Assembly: GCA_032718565.1 (NCBI GenBank)
Contig: JAVGVS010000004.1
Coordinates: forward strand, 5,408,299-5,472,298
Direction: 5' to 3'
DNA: 64,000 nucleotides
DNA from: Distichodus sexfasciatus
Taxonomy: Eukaryota > Chordata > Actinopteri > Characiformes > Distichodontidae
The translations under genes and the position numbers were made by a program. A model generated the notes under the pieces. The model was not told where the DNA came from and did no database searches. It saw only the letters and a program-made list of their open reading frames with translations. Shown here piece by piece: positions 47,744-60,718 of the stretch. Each line of letters opens with the position of its first letter. Positions within the stretch are counted from its first letter, which is position 1.

Positions 47744-50700
47744 ATGACAATATTGTTGCTTTTGATAATCATTTCATATGGGATCGTAGCTACACGTTTG
47801 AGGTGTGATGGGCAATATACTTTGTGTGTGTACCTAAGTCATTTTCTTGTAGACTCTTTTCTAGGAAAACAGACTCCAGTAATGGATGCATTCATACAGC
47901 TCAAATTCTTTCTGACTGGTAAAGAATAAAGTTATCATTCTGTTTTCATTTGACAACCTTCTACTACTACTGTTTGTGTATACTGAACAGAACAATTGTA
48001 ATATGCACGTAATTTGTGATTTAAAATCACATTATTTCATAAAGTGTACAAATGCTCTATTCATAATTTGATTCAATCAAAGCAGAATGGAATTTGTCCA
48101 TCACATTTATGAAGTTTCGCAAGTTGTTTCAGAAGTAAATTTGCTTTTACTAAGAATCTTCTCTTTCCATTGTGAATCCTAGTTTCACTTCTGCTGCACC
48201 AGGCACACAGCCGGGTAGTGAACGTACTTAAATCGGTCAACGCAATTGAGGGAAACTGTGTGGTTTTGCCCTGCAACACCGTTCCTCACACTAAAGTTGT
48301 GTGGTATGAGTACAGACGTGTCGGATACCCAGTTGTGTATTCCGGACACTATGATAACATAATCGATAAGTTTCGAGGTAGGACGCTCATCCTGGGAGAC
48401 CCTGGGCATGGAAACTGCACCCTTCAGATCAACAATGTCAGTCCAGATGACAATGGTTTGATTTTATATGCGTGGATCTACCCTGAAAATGATTACAGTC
48501 ACCAATTTTGGGACAAAACCACTGAGATTAAAATCTGTGAGTATAAAATACATAATGTGTAAAATATTAGTATTTTAAGTATTTTATGTTGTAGTAAACT
48601 CAGCCAATGGCCATACACACGTCAGTGTAACTCTTGGTGCCTGTCCCAAGCACAGATAAACGGGGAGGGTTGCAAGTGTACAACGTTTGCCAGTTCCAAA
48701 ATGCGGACAACATAGCAGTTGTATTCAGTGTTGAGGAATGGTGATTCAGTGATAGAATTCTCATCTACTCTCGTCTGGAGTCCTGAGTTCTCCGTCCAAT
48801 GCAGTGCCAATGTATGGGGCAGTTGGTAGCATAACAGATAGGGCGTGCCCCCATGGCCAACCCATGGATCAAACCCAGGATCATCTTGCTGTAAGGCGAC
48901 AGGGCTAACCACCGTTGTGTTGCCGTCGACCAATGTTTTTCGTCTTCACTACTTCCAGATTTGCGTGCTTTCAGCTGCATGCGTACAGTTACTGTACTTT
49001 ACAACAACCTGAAATACACGTTTTCAGCCTTCTTTTAAAATTATACTGTAATTTACTGTTATGAAAGTGCACTAAAATACTGACTTTGTGATATCAACTG
49101 TTGTTGAATCGTTGTCTGTGGTATCAATATGATATCGTATCCTGATAAAATTTGTGGTTTACACCTCCAGTCAGCCCCCAGGTGCACATTTCTGTGCAGC
49201 AGCCGCAAGTGGATGGAGTGCATTTCTCAGTCAATTGCACAATCAGACATTCCTGTCCTTCATCTCCTCCACGGCTGGAGTGGTCCCTGGTTCCTCAGTC
49301 CTCTGACATGGTCACCACACCAGTGGGTCACAATGGGTTGTGGGTCACTGTTCAAACGGCATGGTTCAAAGCCAGTCGAGACCAACAGCAGGGCAAGACA
49401 CTGAAATGCAGACTCAAGGGCAAAACTATAGAGAGTGAATCTACTACTCTTAACATCTTATGTAAGTAAATATATGTATGCATATGTATAGACAAAAATT
49501 ATTACGTAAAATGTCATAATTTTAAAAAATCAGTTAAACATGATCTGTTAAAACATATACTCACATGACAAGAAAAGAATAAAATATTTAAAATAGTATT
49601 GTAATACATTACACAATGTAAAACATTAAGAAATTGAGAGGAACGATAACATAGTTATACATTTTTAAATAAACCTCAAAAACAACTTAGCATGTTATTA
49701 TTATTATTATTATTATTATTAAAAAAGTTTCAGTTATCCTGTTGATATTCAGCATTAATAAACATTGACATCTACTTGGTAAACAGTTTGTATGTGTGAA
49801 ATTTAATGTCATACATGTAGCGATTGCTCAGATGTTTGAAACCTTTTATTCACAGATGCTCCTACTGATGTGAAACTGATAGCTGCAGGAAGCAAGACAG
49901 CAGACGAGGGTAAAGGTCTCTCGCTCACATGTCTCAGTGACAGCAACCCACAAGCTCTTGCGTATATATGGCTTGTCACCCAAAATAATACCAGCAGTAA
50001 CTACAGTGGTGCAAGTAATTTTATGCTCCTCAACATCAAACGAAACACATCAGTCTCCTGCTTTGTCAAGAACTCAGTTGGATGGGGTCAGTCAAAGCTG
50101 CTACCACTCAATGTCTATTGTGAGTGGTCTTTTGCACTTGTTTTTGTTTTATTTGTTAAAAATACAATATACTTAATTCCTTCAGCTTTTAATAAACACC
50201 CTAAATGTATTCTACTAAGATATTAATATTTATTTATTCGTCACATACAAAGTTATATGATGAAAAACATTTATTGAAATGTAAACTTAGTTGAACTTTT
50301 TACTCTTGAAATTGCTTTGATAAAGCTCAAGCAAACAAATACAAGCATCATCCAAACTGCATCACAACATAATGAGTTTGTCCCCTAAGTCCACCATTAA
50401 CTATTGTCTACTCACAGTTGGATTGCATATAGGCATCAAATTACAATCACAAAGATGTTTAGTTGTGGTTAACATTAACCTGTGCCTCTGGTGGCTATAT
50501 TGTTGCTTGTATTTTATCCCTATGAATAGGTTGGTGCAGCTCTTAAAATTCTTAAAAAGGCTTGTACACACTACACAAATTTTAGATTTTGAGTCACTGA
50601 CATATTGGGCGCAACTCAACAATTGCTATGTGTAAGCACTACGAAAACATGACGAAATAAACTTGCTGACTAGTCACTGACTCTGACCCGATATCTATCT

Positions 50701-53700
50701 AGTAGGGGTGCACGATTCAGAAAATCGCATGATTCAATTCAATTCTGATACTTGGGCTCACGATTCGATTCAAAATGAATTTACAATTAATAAGGGATTC
50801 ACAATTCATAAATGATTCATGATTCAATACATAGATGAATTTGTAACTCAAAAGTAACTGTTTTGAATTACTATTTCCATTTTGACTGTGGCAGATCAAC
50901 AAAAAAATCACTTAATCAAATGTAGTTTACTTAATGTACGCATACTGACTGCATTTCCTTCATGCTCATGCAAAGGAGGTCTATCTGGGCAGATTTCGAC
51001 ATTGCGTCATCTGTAGGATTGGCGAACTGAACTCATGCTAAGGAAAAAGTAAACTAGTGCCATTTCGTTCATTGAAAAATATTACTGGATTTTTTGAATG
51101 CATGAATTGATTTTGAATTGACAGAGAAACAATCGTGATTTGGTTCGATTTGCATCAATTCGATTTATTTTTGCACACCTCTACTATTTAGCCAGTTAAA
51201 AATCTGGCATAGTTGTCACCAAGGTACAGCCAATGAGAGCACAGGCCACAATTGAATGCCCCTCACAGAGCAAAATAATCATAATGGAGAGCATAACTGT
51301 GTCATGGTGGACTCAGGAAACTGAGCAAAGGGAAACTGAGCAAAATGTATTTTCCTTATTTCGGGAACTAATGACAAGTGTAAACAGTACATCAGTTTGA
51401 TCAGCTAATAAGCTTAATATTCCACCCATTATCCTTTTTCACCATTGACTCCATTAGCATCTTCCCATGTTATATCCTTTTGTGTTGCCACATTTCAGTC
51501 CCTCCCACCATCCTGTCCAACTCTGGATGTTTGAAGAAAGCAAAAGCTGTGCACTGTCTGTGTCGAGCAGAAGCCAAGCCGAGAGCTTTAATCTCCTGGA
51601 CAGTTAATGGAAACAGTTCTCTGCCATCACACTTCAAAGTAGAAAGCAAAACTGTTGGGCAAACAGTGGTGGAGTCGGAGTTGACTGGTTTGCCCAACCA
51701 CAATCTGACATGTGAGGCCAGCAATCGCTTGGGCAAGGATGAATATTTGATTCTTCAACATCTGGTAATGGAAGACACTCTTAGGAGTGAACAAGGTGTA
51801 TATCTAACTTATCTTTACATTTAAGGCATTTAGCAAATGTTCTTGTCCAGAGCAACCTACATCTCCTAATTATAGGGAAATTCTTCCTGGACTTGAGGTT
51901 AAAGGTATGGTCATAATGCTGGAGGTAGAATTTCAACCCACAACCTCTTTGTCCAGAGGTGAATATTCCACCACTGGATCACTGTCACCCTTGAATATAC
52001 AACTTCACATTGTACTTTTGTTCATGTCAGACAAAATATATTCAACATATGGTGAACAGAATGTTCAGTGGGGATGGAACAGTGGTCTGAGTGACCAAAA
52101 CTTTTTAGTAGTTGGTGGTTGATGTTTGTAAGATTGGGGGTTTGAAGCACAAATAAACATTGACTACAGCAGCGTTTCCTAATCCCAGTCCTCACGGACC
52201 ACTGCTCTGCACAGATTCAAGTTTCCTGACCAACAGCACAGCTGATGCTACTGTTTAGCTAAATAACAACGTAGGGTCAACATGTGGCAGTGCAGTAAAA
52301 ATACTGAATCTGTGCAGAGCGGTGGTCCGCAAGGACTGCGATTGGGAAACGCCGGGCTACAGAGCAAGACCCTTAATCGCAAACTGCCCCAGGGAGACTG
52401 TCCCTGCAATAGGAAATGGAAGTTGCTCAGGTTTAGAGCATCTGAGACATGAAAATGTCTAAATCAATATATTCATTCTACTTTCTTCCAGTATTAATAC
52501 CGTTGTCTGTGGGAGTTGGGAGTGCCATTGTGATCTTGGGAATTGCTTTAACAGTGATCTACCAAAGATGTGTAAAGAAGAGGTAAGAATTTAGAGATGT
52601 GTCTCAGTCTTTTCTCTAGTTGTTTATTCATGCATTCATTATCTGAACGCCTAATCCCAACTGGGGCTGTGGGCACTGTAGCCTATCCAGGAACTACAGT
52701 CGCAAGGCGAGGACCAACTCACTATAGGGCGCACATAGAAACACATTCACATTCACACTTATCAACCTACAGCATTTGCTTTTAGACAGTATACTAACTT
52801 CACACAGACAGGCTCCCACAGTCGGTCCGGGGATCGAACCCAGGACCTTCTTACTGTGGGGCAACAGCGCTAACCACTGCACCACCATCCAATAAGATGT
52901 TTTAGTAAGAGCATGAGAAAATTTCCTTTTTGCTGTGGGCTCAAGATAATTTCATGTATTCACAAATATTCTGCATGCTTATATGATCATTTCACCTTGA
53001 TCTGTTACCACTCTTCTGTTAGTTAGCTAGTTTACACAGCTAGTTTTGACACATCAGGCACTTTTCAGACAGACAATTTTCATTCTGTAATTCCTGAGAC
53101 AAATGGGGCTAAGGCTCTAGAGCAAATTTGGGTTAAAGGCCAAGCTCTAGGGGTTCAGTGGAGGTAGTGCCTTAGGTAGGATAGGGCCAGTATTCTAAAG
53201 GTCAGGTCACATATGGACCAAGACATTGAGGGCTGGCTTTTGGCTCTGTGGTGGTAGTACCAGACTACAGTCCACAACTACTTGGTCCATAAACAAGTAT
53301 TTTACTTTTACACCAACAGTCTGACTGGAACAACTTGGGGTTAAGGGTCTTGCTCAGGGACACAATGCTGGTTGTACTTATTTCTGTTGTAATTATTTTT
53401 ACAGACCCTCATGTCTTTCTGTACCAGTTTATGGTTTAAAGTTCTTGCTTAGCGGCGCAATAGTGGTAGTGTTGGAGGTAGGATAGAACCAGACTCTAAC
53501 TCTTATCCTCTTGGCCCATAACTAAACCTGCTAATATTTTGACAAAACCAGAAAGATTCACTAATAAATAGAGTTGCATCACGATGCAGACGTGGACAAT
53601 TCTGTATCCATGTAGGGGCAAAACATAATCGATTATAACAGAGGTTTTCAACTGTTGGTCCGCTGCCCCTAGGTGGTCTGTGACATGCAATCGAGTTTCA

Positions 53701-55435
53701 TTACTGAATTCACTTTTTAAAAATTATTTATTTTTCGTTTCCAGATGATTGGGGCATCTTTATGAATAATTAATTTAATGCAAATATCTACAAAGTAATA
53801 CAAAAATACTACCCCTACACTCATACTGCTTAGTTTGAGTGGTGGTTGTAGGGGAAAATTTTAATGCTTAATGTTCAACTTGTCTTGTTTCTTCTAATCT
53901 CATGTACACATACACCTATGTAAAGGTAAACTTGGTTTCCTCGAAGGTCAGTATGTACCCAGTATGGTCTCCCAGTTATGTTCTCAGTATTGCTTTGTAC
54001 AGGGAAGTGAAACCACACGTAGAAGACATGGGGCAAGTTTAGGACATACTGTGTCCATCAAACATCACATGCACATGTACGTCCTCGTGTATAGCTAGAG
54101 AATGAAGATGGATGGAAGATGAATTCTAGTTAAAAAGAACATCACAGTAGCAACTATGACTGAACGATCTGTGATCCATGCCCAGTCTGTGTGCAATGTG
54201 AAGTAATGTAGAAAAATTGATTCGCTGTATTGTGATGCATCGTGATATTGTATCGAATTGAATTGTTGACCTAATAATCATAATTGAATTGAATTGTGAG
54301 ACCAGTGAAGGTTCACACCTCTACTAATAAAGTCAGTGGCAGTTTAATACAATAAACATACTGAATAGAGGCTATGAAAGTATGTAACAGTTAAATATAA
54401 TAAATATACTCATAATATAGAGGCTGAATACACTGTAACCCCTGGATTAATAACCATCATATTAATTATTAACTAAGCGTTTTCCTTGTTTTATTAAATA
54501 TTTGTTTTGTTCAAGCTAGGTCATGTTTTGTTTGGATATTACTGGATGTATATTTAGGGTTGAGGGTGCTTAAGAGCTGTGAAAGGAGAGGAAGCTGTTC
54601 TGGCAAGCATGGTTAATAGTTAAAAATAAAGTTGATGTGTTGATAAGGTCTGTGGCTAAATAAAACCAAACTGCATTCAGTTTCCTCCCTTTTGGACACC
54701 AGACCTCTTTTGTTCTATCTGCATTAGACTTCAACAGTGTAACATTTTGACATTCATTCTTTTGGGCAATAATCCAAAAATATAATACATCAAAGTTTTT
54801 TCAATAGTTGCTTAAACTTGTTGCAGATTTAAAATAGTAATGTTCTGTTAATTATATCATATTGTAAGCATGATAAGTATCATATGGATTCACAATGAAT
54901 AAAATAGAAATTGTGAATATAGGAAGATTACAGAAAGGAACCTAAATCATACCATGAGTGATCTGATGGCCTCAAGCTCTAAAGTCGAAACTGACATCTA
55001 CGAAAACGTTGGAGTGATGGAGAATATCCACTGTAACACCAGTCAGATTACAGATAAGGTAGAAACAACACACACAAACATTTACTTCACTACAGCCTAA
55101 CCCAGAACCAAAGTAATGTTTTAATGCAACAAACAAAAGAAGACACCGTTTCATTTAACAATTTTATCATCCCTAAAGGGAGATCCATGTGAATCTGTAC
55201 GTATAGAGTATGAAATGTGTCATAAAGTCTAATGCCACCGTGTGAAAAATCTTTTCATATTTACTTTTGTTCTTATTGTTCTTTATATTAATATTTCTGT
55301 AGTTATTATTATTATTACTGATAAAATATATATATATGTAAGGGGATCTCAGACTGGAAGAAAACATGTTGATGTAGTTATGGTGCTTTCTGTGTTTGTC
55401 AGGATGAAGATTGCAATATCTACACAAATTGCTGA
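47744..55435 (+). CDS. Siglec/CD22-like immunoglobulin-superfamily receptor
   Basis: Eight exons, all phases matching: 47744-47802, 48211-48536, 49171-49461, 49856-50119, 51499-51795, 52492-52582, 54923-55058, 55403-55435; 498 residues. Order: signal peptide (MTILLLLIIISYG), V-set Ig (about 21-128), three C2-set Ig domains (about 129-412), one transmembrane helix (LIPLSVGVGSAIVILGIALT), and a tail of about 60 residues. The V-set carries the Siglec-type cysteine pattern EGNCVVLPC plus GNCTLQI and the FRGRTLILGDPG motif shared with MAG and CD22. The position of the sialic-acid-binding arginine reads Ala or Trp (ILYAWI). The tail has YENV and YTNC but no canonical ITIM. Likely an immune or glial surface receptor. 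The adjoining FFAR gene supports kinship with the MAG/CD22 cluster. AATAAA at 55494-55499 follows the stop. Confidence 0.85.
48740..48925. repeat. Composite SINE fragment in a siglec-like intron
   Basis: The head 'ggggcagttggtagcataac' (A-box region of the family at 26728-26975) is joined to the end of a reversed SINE of the 30640-30925 family ('aaacccaggatcatcttgctg'). Confidence 0.5.
50703..51183. mobile_element. Non-autonomous hAT-like element (481 bp) with 8-bp target duplication
   Basis: Ends TAGGGGTGCAC and GCACACCTCTA are imperfect inverted repeats. Flanking 8-mers are ctatctag and ctatttag. The interior is rich in GATTCGATT-type repeats and encodes nothing. It lies in the intron before the last Ig exon of the siglec-like gene. 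Confidence 0.65.
52170..52354. mobile_element. hAT-type MITE (185 bp) with long inverted repeats
   Basis: Ends CAGCGTTTCCTAATCCCAGT and its near complement (GATTGGGAAACGCCG) form inverted repeats of about 44 bases. The flanking 8-mers are gactacag and ggctacag. Non-coding. It lies in the siglec-like intron just before the transmembrane exon. Confidence 0.75.
52625..52895 (-). repeat. tRNA-derived SINE, reverse copy of the 30640-30925 family
   Basis: Reverse-oriented modules 'ggggatcgaacccaggacct' and 'gcgctaaccactgcaccacc' mark the tRNA-like head. The ATGA-type tail is at about 52630. Confidence 0.75.
53569..54323. mobile_element. Non-autonomous hAT-like element (755 bp) with perfect 8-bp target duplication
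   Basis: Flanked by identical 8-mers ctaataaa (53561-53568 and 54324-54331). The ends (TAGAGTTGCA... and ...TTCACACCTCTA) resemble those of the element at 50703-51183, so the two belong to one superfamily. Non-coding. In the siglec-like intron before the cytoplasmic exon. Confidence 0.65.
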
Positions 55436-55969
55436 GGCCTGCTGAGTCATGACCTTCAGCCTTGAACATTCTGATTTCATAGGTCTCCTGTTAAATAAAA
55501 CCCACTGTCAAACATGAGCATCTATATCTTTTCCATTCACCTTTTGAGACCTTTGCCATTTTTGAGCATTCTTTCGTTCCTTTTTATAGGCTTATATTAT
55601 TGGAATAGCATATGCTAGACATGCATGCCTTATATTCATTTTTATTTCATAAGTTTTCATCTTCTGACTTTATAGTTGTTTCCTAAATTCATAAAAACTA
55701 TTTGTTTTTAGTGATGATTTTTTAGACATATGTATGGTACAATTGCTGTCATAGAGGGATATAATATTTGCCAGCTGGGATATTCTATAGTTTATTAAAA
55801 TGAAAACAAAAAAGCATTTTGCCTGATCTCTGGAATATAGTCAGATTCACTTGGATAAAAACATGACTGACCGCATAGTTTTCAACTATATATGTCTCAC
55901 ATAATGTGCATTATTTCTATACAGAATTATTGAAGGGTGCAAAAATTCATGCACTTTGCAGGCTGAGCT

Positions 55970-56882
55970 CTCATAAGTCTAAGAATGGACGGGACCGTGC
56001 CACCGTGAACCCAGAGAAGTATCTGTTTTATTGTTTCTGGTCTTCTGGGTTCACTTTGGGTGGTGTGTGTGTGAGTGTGTGTGCTCCTCATGTCTCCTTG
56101 GGTTAGCCTTAGCTTTCTGTGTTAGCTTGCTCCTCGCTGTTGGGCTCTGTGTCTGCACTTTGTGCCATTCTGATTAGTCACTCTCTGTCTAGAGCGCACC
56201 CTACTTCCTGGTATGTTGTCTGCACTGTGTGCTCCCTTCCCAGTAGGTCAGTGTCTGTTTAGAACACCCCTCGCTTATCATTGAGTTCAGCTGTGTCTCG
56301 TTCTGCCTTGAGTTTGGGATTGGTGAGAGCACTCGTTTGTTGAGTTCTGTGCTCTTATTTAAACCAGTTTAACCCAAGTGTCTCCGAGTCTGTCTCCCTC
56401 ATGAAACGTGTGGTTGTTCGTGTTGTGTGTTTGGATTTTCTGTTCCTGCTCCTTCCCCTGTTTGGACTTTGGACCCTTTTTGATTCTGGTTTGTTTTTTG
56501 TCCCTTTTTGAATTACCCCTTTTGCTTCTTTGTTTTCACTCCTCTTTCTTGTTTGCTCCCCAGGCTCATGTTCCCCAGTGAGGTCCTCTTCCCCGCTCTG
56601 ATCCGGCGCAGCGCCGGGATCGCTTCTGTTTCACCTCGTGGGTGTTTGAGGAGTGCAAGGCGCTCCTTCTCCTGGTTTCCCCACGGAGGCTCTCCCGTTT
56701 TTGGCCACAGCCACGCTCACTGGGGGCACGAGCTCCACCCGTGTTTTGGACCTCAGTTTTTGCTATTTTAGTGGACTCTGTTTTGCCCTGCCTGTTTTTG
56801 TCTGGTTTCTGTTCCCCTAATGAACCCTTTTTTGTATGCCTGCATAGTGTCTTCATCCCCTTCCTGCAACCACACCATGACA
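55970..56882 (+). mobile_element. Probable LTR-type retroelement fragment
   Basis: A T/C-rich, non-AT-rich block unlike its surroundings, ending in CACCATGACA. It contains a TTATTTAAA promoter-like motif (near 56355) and a CpG-rich stretch (56590-56740). No protein-coding homology was found and no 5' boundary or target duplication could be identified. Kept at low confidence. Confidence 0.35.
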
Positions 56883-57344
56883 GATAGAATAAAATTTCTG
56901 AGTAAAAGTGAGTAAGACAGCTATTGTGTCTGTTTAAAATTTAGTTAAGTTGACATCAGGGGCAACTTCAAATATTGCAGTAGTTAAGGACAGAACAATA
57001 AACTGACTGGATATTTTGGGGAAGCTAAAATGCCATAAATTTGAGAACTTGGGGCACGTCCAAAACATCTAAAGAAGTGTTACTTTGAACATTTTGCATT
57101 GCCCAAATGTAGGATGGGTATCACTCCTAAAATTGGATAATCTAACTTTGGACCAATGAAGCCAAATGAGATGGGAATTGATGGGAAATATTCTTTTAAT
57201 TACTTAATGCTAATTATCATTTTTCTGCAACCTACCTAAACTTGCCAATGCTTAAACAGTGTTGGAAAGGTTACTTTTAAAAGGTATTCTAATACAGAAT
57301 ACATGCCCTAAATGTCATTTGTAATGTATTCCGCTAGATTACTC

Positions 57345-57665
57345 AATGTCATTCATTATCTGAACCGCTGAAAATCTCAGCTGGGGTCGCGGGGAGACCG
57401 GAGCCTGTCCCGGGAACTTACGGGCGCAAGGCGGGGAACAACCCTGGGCAGGCGCCAACACGCCGCAGGGCACACACACATTCACAATTTAGGTCAATTT
57501 AGAGTTGGCAATTAACCTGTAGTTTCGACTGTGTGAGGAAACTGGAGCACCTGGAGAAAACCCACGCAAACATGGGGAGAGCATGCAAACTCGGCCATCC
57601 CCAGGGTACAAACCCAGGACCTTCTTGCTGTGAGGTGGCAGCACTAACCACTGCGCCACCCAGTT
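57345..57665 (-). repeat. tRNA-derived SINE, reverse copy of the 30640-30925 family
   Basis: Reverse-oriented 'gggtacaaacccaggacct' and 'actaaccactgcgccacc' modules at the right and the ATTATCTGAACCGCTG end at the left. Open frames across it are repeat-derived. Confidence 0.8.
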
Positions 57666-58454
57666 TACCCATTGTGAGTAAGACACATTCCACATCCATT
57701 ACTTCCACATTGTCTTGCCTTTTTACAACTGTATGAATGTGGCAGTCACACCGTTCATTTTCTGCCCACTTTCTTCTTTTAACCCCTAATGGTCTCAAGA
57801 GAATTTGGGGGATTTTTCTATCTGTTTTTAGGCTTATTCTAGTGTGTGTGTGTGTAGAAGTTAGCCATGCATACTTTTTGTTGTTGTGTTCAGGAGGTGC
57901 TTCACTACTCAAATGTCATAGTTTGATGTGTAAATGCTGACAGTCTTGAAATCAGCACATTTCTGATGAAATTCGATCTGTGCCTTTAGAATGTTCTTCT
58001 ACTTATTAGCTTTATGTAGATAAAAATGCTAAAACTGTAGACATAACTACTAGAAATAGTATAAACAGTGTCTTATTGGCTTGCAGAGATTTTTATTATA
58101 CAGAGACATTCTACAGCTTAGTACTGTGAGGAAAAATACAATTAATGCCAGGTGGAAACACTTCATCTATTTGGTATCCATCTGGATACAGAATAAAAGT
58201 ATTTTATGATAATGTATTCTTCTATATTAATTGTTTTCCTGTTAATTACTCTCTAACATTATAGAATGGAAAAGAAATGTTTTCTGATCAGTTGGAAATG
58301 AAGAAATAATGAAGCTTTAGGTCTTCATTATCTTTATTTTAAATTGATCTGATTTCTTTTTACATTTTATAATGTTAAAGAGTAATTAAGAGTAATAAAA
58401 ATAAATATAGATAAAAGCATTATTTGTTATCAAATAATTTATTCTGTATCCAGA
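57666..58454. other. Intergenic sequence, no feature recognised
   Basis: AT-rich, with no exon or named repeat recognised. It lies between the SINE and the first solo LTR. Confidence 0.4.
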
Positions 58455-59060
58455 TGTCACAATGCGATCAGCATGACATGAGGCAAGGTCACAGTGCAAG
58501 CCATATTTATTAACAGATTTCCAAAACTTAAACAAAAACCTGGTACAAGGGCCACAAACAAAACAAAACCCTTAGTGAGAAACTTTCAAAAACACACACC
58601 CAGCACACTGACACAGGGAGGGTAGTGTGAGGGTGGACCAACAAGAGACACTGCGAAAGCTAAGCTTATAAAGGGGAAGGGAAACAATGAGCAGGAAAAT
58701 TAAGTGAGGGAAAACCAATCAGAAAATAACACAGAAAATAATCAGAATTAAACAATGAAGGGAGAACCAATGGAAACAGGGGGCTGGACTGAAACAAACA
58801 AGACACAGGTGAGGGGACTAATACACCGTGATCACCCAATCAGAAACAAGGGGCTGGATAGAAACAAAGCAAAACCAGGTGAGGGGACTAATACACCGCG
58901 ATCAACCAATCAGACACAATAGGAAGGTGGGACTTTGACAGACAGGGAGCACAGGACTAAACTCAAAACACCAAACAAGACGGAATGGTGGCATCTGCTG
59001 GCCACATCACCAAAGTTCAATGGGCTGGCATGGCCAAAGTCCGGGCGGGGGGTCATGACA
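58455..59060 (-). mobile_element. Solo LTR (606 bp) with 5-bp target duplication
   Basis: On the minus strand it starts TGTCATGACC and ends TGTGACA, with TG...CA termini. It has a TATAAGC box and an AATAAA signal in the expected U3-R order. It is flanked by ccaga at 58450-58454 and 59061-59065. No internal retroelement region is present, so it is a recombined solo LTR. The same family is at 62999-63469. Superfamily not determined. Confidence 0.85.
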
Positions 59061-60718
59061 CCAGATTTTTCTTCATAGTACTAAGCAGAGGTGGATTTAC
59101 TTGAGTACTGTACTTAAGTAGGGTTTTTGAGTATCTGTACTTCACTTGAGTAGTATTTTATTTGGAAACTTATTACTTCCACTTCACTACATTTTAAAGA
59201 CAAATACCTTACATACCATCAGAGGATCAACAAAGCACGAAACGTAATGCATGATTATGCAGATACTATTAAAGTTTAATTCTGGGCCATCAGGCCGGGG
59301 GGTGGGGGGTGGGGTGTAATGATGGAGCTATAATGCCTGCTTCAGCATCCCAATAATGTGCCTCGCTGCAGTCTGTAACTGCATCTGTATTTATGTTGAA
59401 TTGGGGACAGACAAGGTTTGTCCACAGGGTTCGAACCCAGGTTCTTCTCGCTGTGAGGACCTTGCCGCTAAGGTGTTTATTATGTCATAATATAATGACA
59501 TAAAATCAACATATAATCTTGCCCCATAGTTATAGCTGTCAAAGTGTGAAATGTTCTTCTCTTCTGTTAGCTATAAACATGGGCGCTCACAGACCAAAGG
59601 GCATATATCTCAATAGCAAGATTCTCAAACACTCTCTATGCAGGAAAATCAAGCTTAGTGCCTTTCCTTATTTAATCTGACAGGCAGTTCCTCCTATAAA
59701 CACCTGCCATCACGTGTTAGGAGGAGATTACGAGCAGCGGCTCTTCTGTGTAGAAACAGATGGCTCTGTTTGCTCATAATAGCCTGGATAAAGTTTATGG
59801 CCCTCATTTATTTGTGTTTATTACTTATGTAGAAGGAACTACCGCATAAAACTATTAGTAGGGTAAGAGATAGGCTGTTCAAGGCAAGAAGCAAGCTACA
59901 AAAATGTCATACGGATTACTTACTTATTAATAAATAACAAGGAAAAAAGCAGCGCAAGCCATGGATCTAGGTCATAATGGGCTTCTTTGATGAAAGAGGG
60001 TGTAGAAGTGACAAACATTGATGAAAAAGACTTTGGCATTTTGGTTTCTTGGCAAAAACGTAAGTAAAAAGTTTCTTATAGGTTTCTATGATTTGGTATT
60101 TTTAATATATTAAAGGTAATTAATCATCAAAACATACTCTAAGAGTCTAAGTCTCTTATGGGAATAAATAAAAAGAATGATATTAAAAAAACAGTTGCTT
60201 TTCTATTCTCCATTTATATGATCCTTTAGTGCAATCCAAATATATTTATTTGATAATAAATAACTGCCCACTTAAGTGGACATAGCTAATAACACAGTTA
60301 GGAGATGCTCAACATGTTTTTCTATTGATAAAAGCTCTGCAGTAAATTGTTAATTTTTGTACCTCTTTGTTAAGTTAGGCACTGACTATTCTGACTACTT
60401 TTTTGTTCTATAATGTCTTGAAAGTTTTCTCTTAAAAGTACACAGTTCTTATCATGAAAGCAAATTGTTGTGCTTTTAAGCCCCAAAATTTTCTTTGTGA
60501 AATGCAAAGGCTACTTCTTGGGTCTTCTGACCTGAGGTACGAAACCAATACTTCTATGGGTACCATCCAGTGACAATATGGTAATTTAAAAAATATATAT
60601 GTTTTAGCTATAACATTAGCCTAGATTCATTTTGAAATCTGATTTTTAGAAATGTGGACTTGACTGAGGCCTGAGACTTGACTGTTACCCTAACTATTAT
60701 TTTATGTTCTTCAGCACA

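Noticed and set aside
56508..56887. Plus- and minus-strand frames of 80-96 codons
   Set aside because: CpG-rich repeat-like block without recognisable domains; more likely part of a retroelement fragment.
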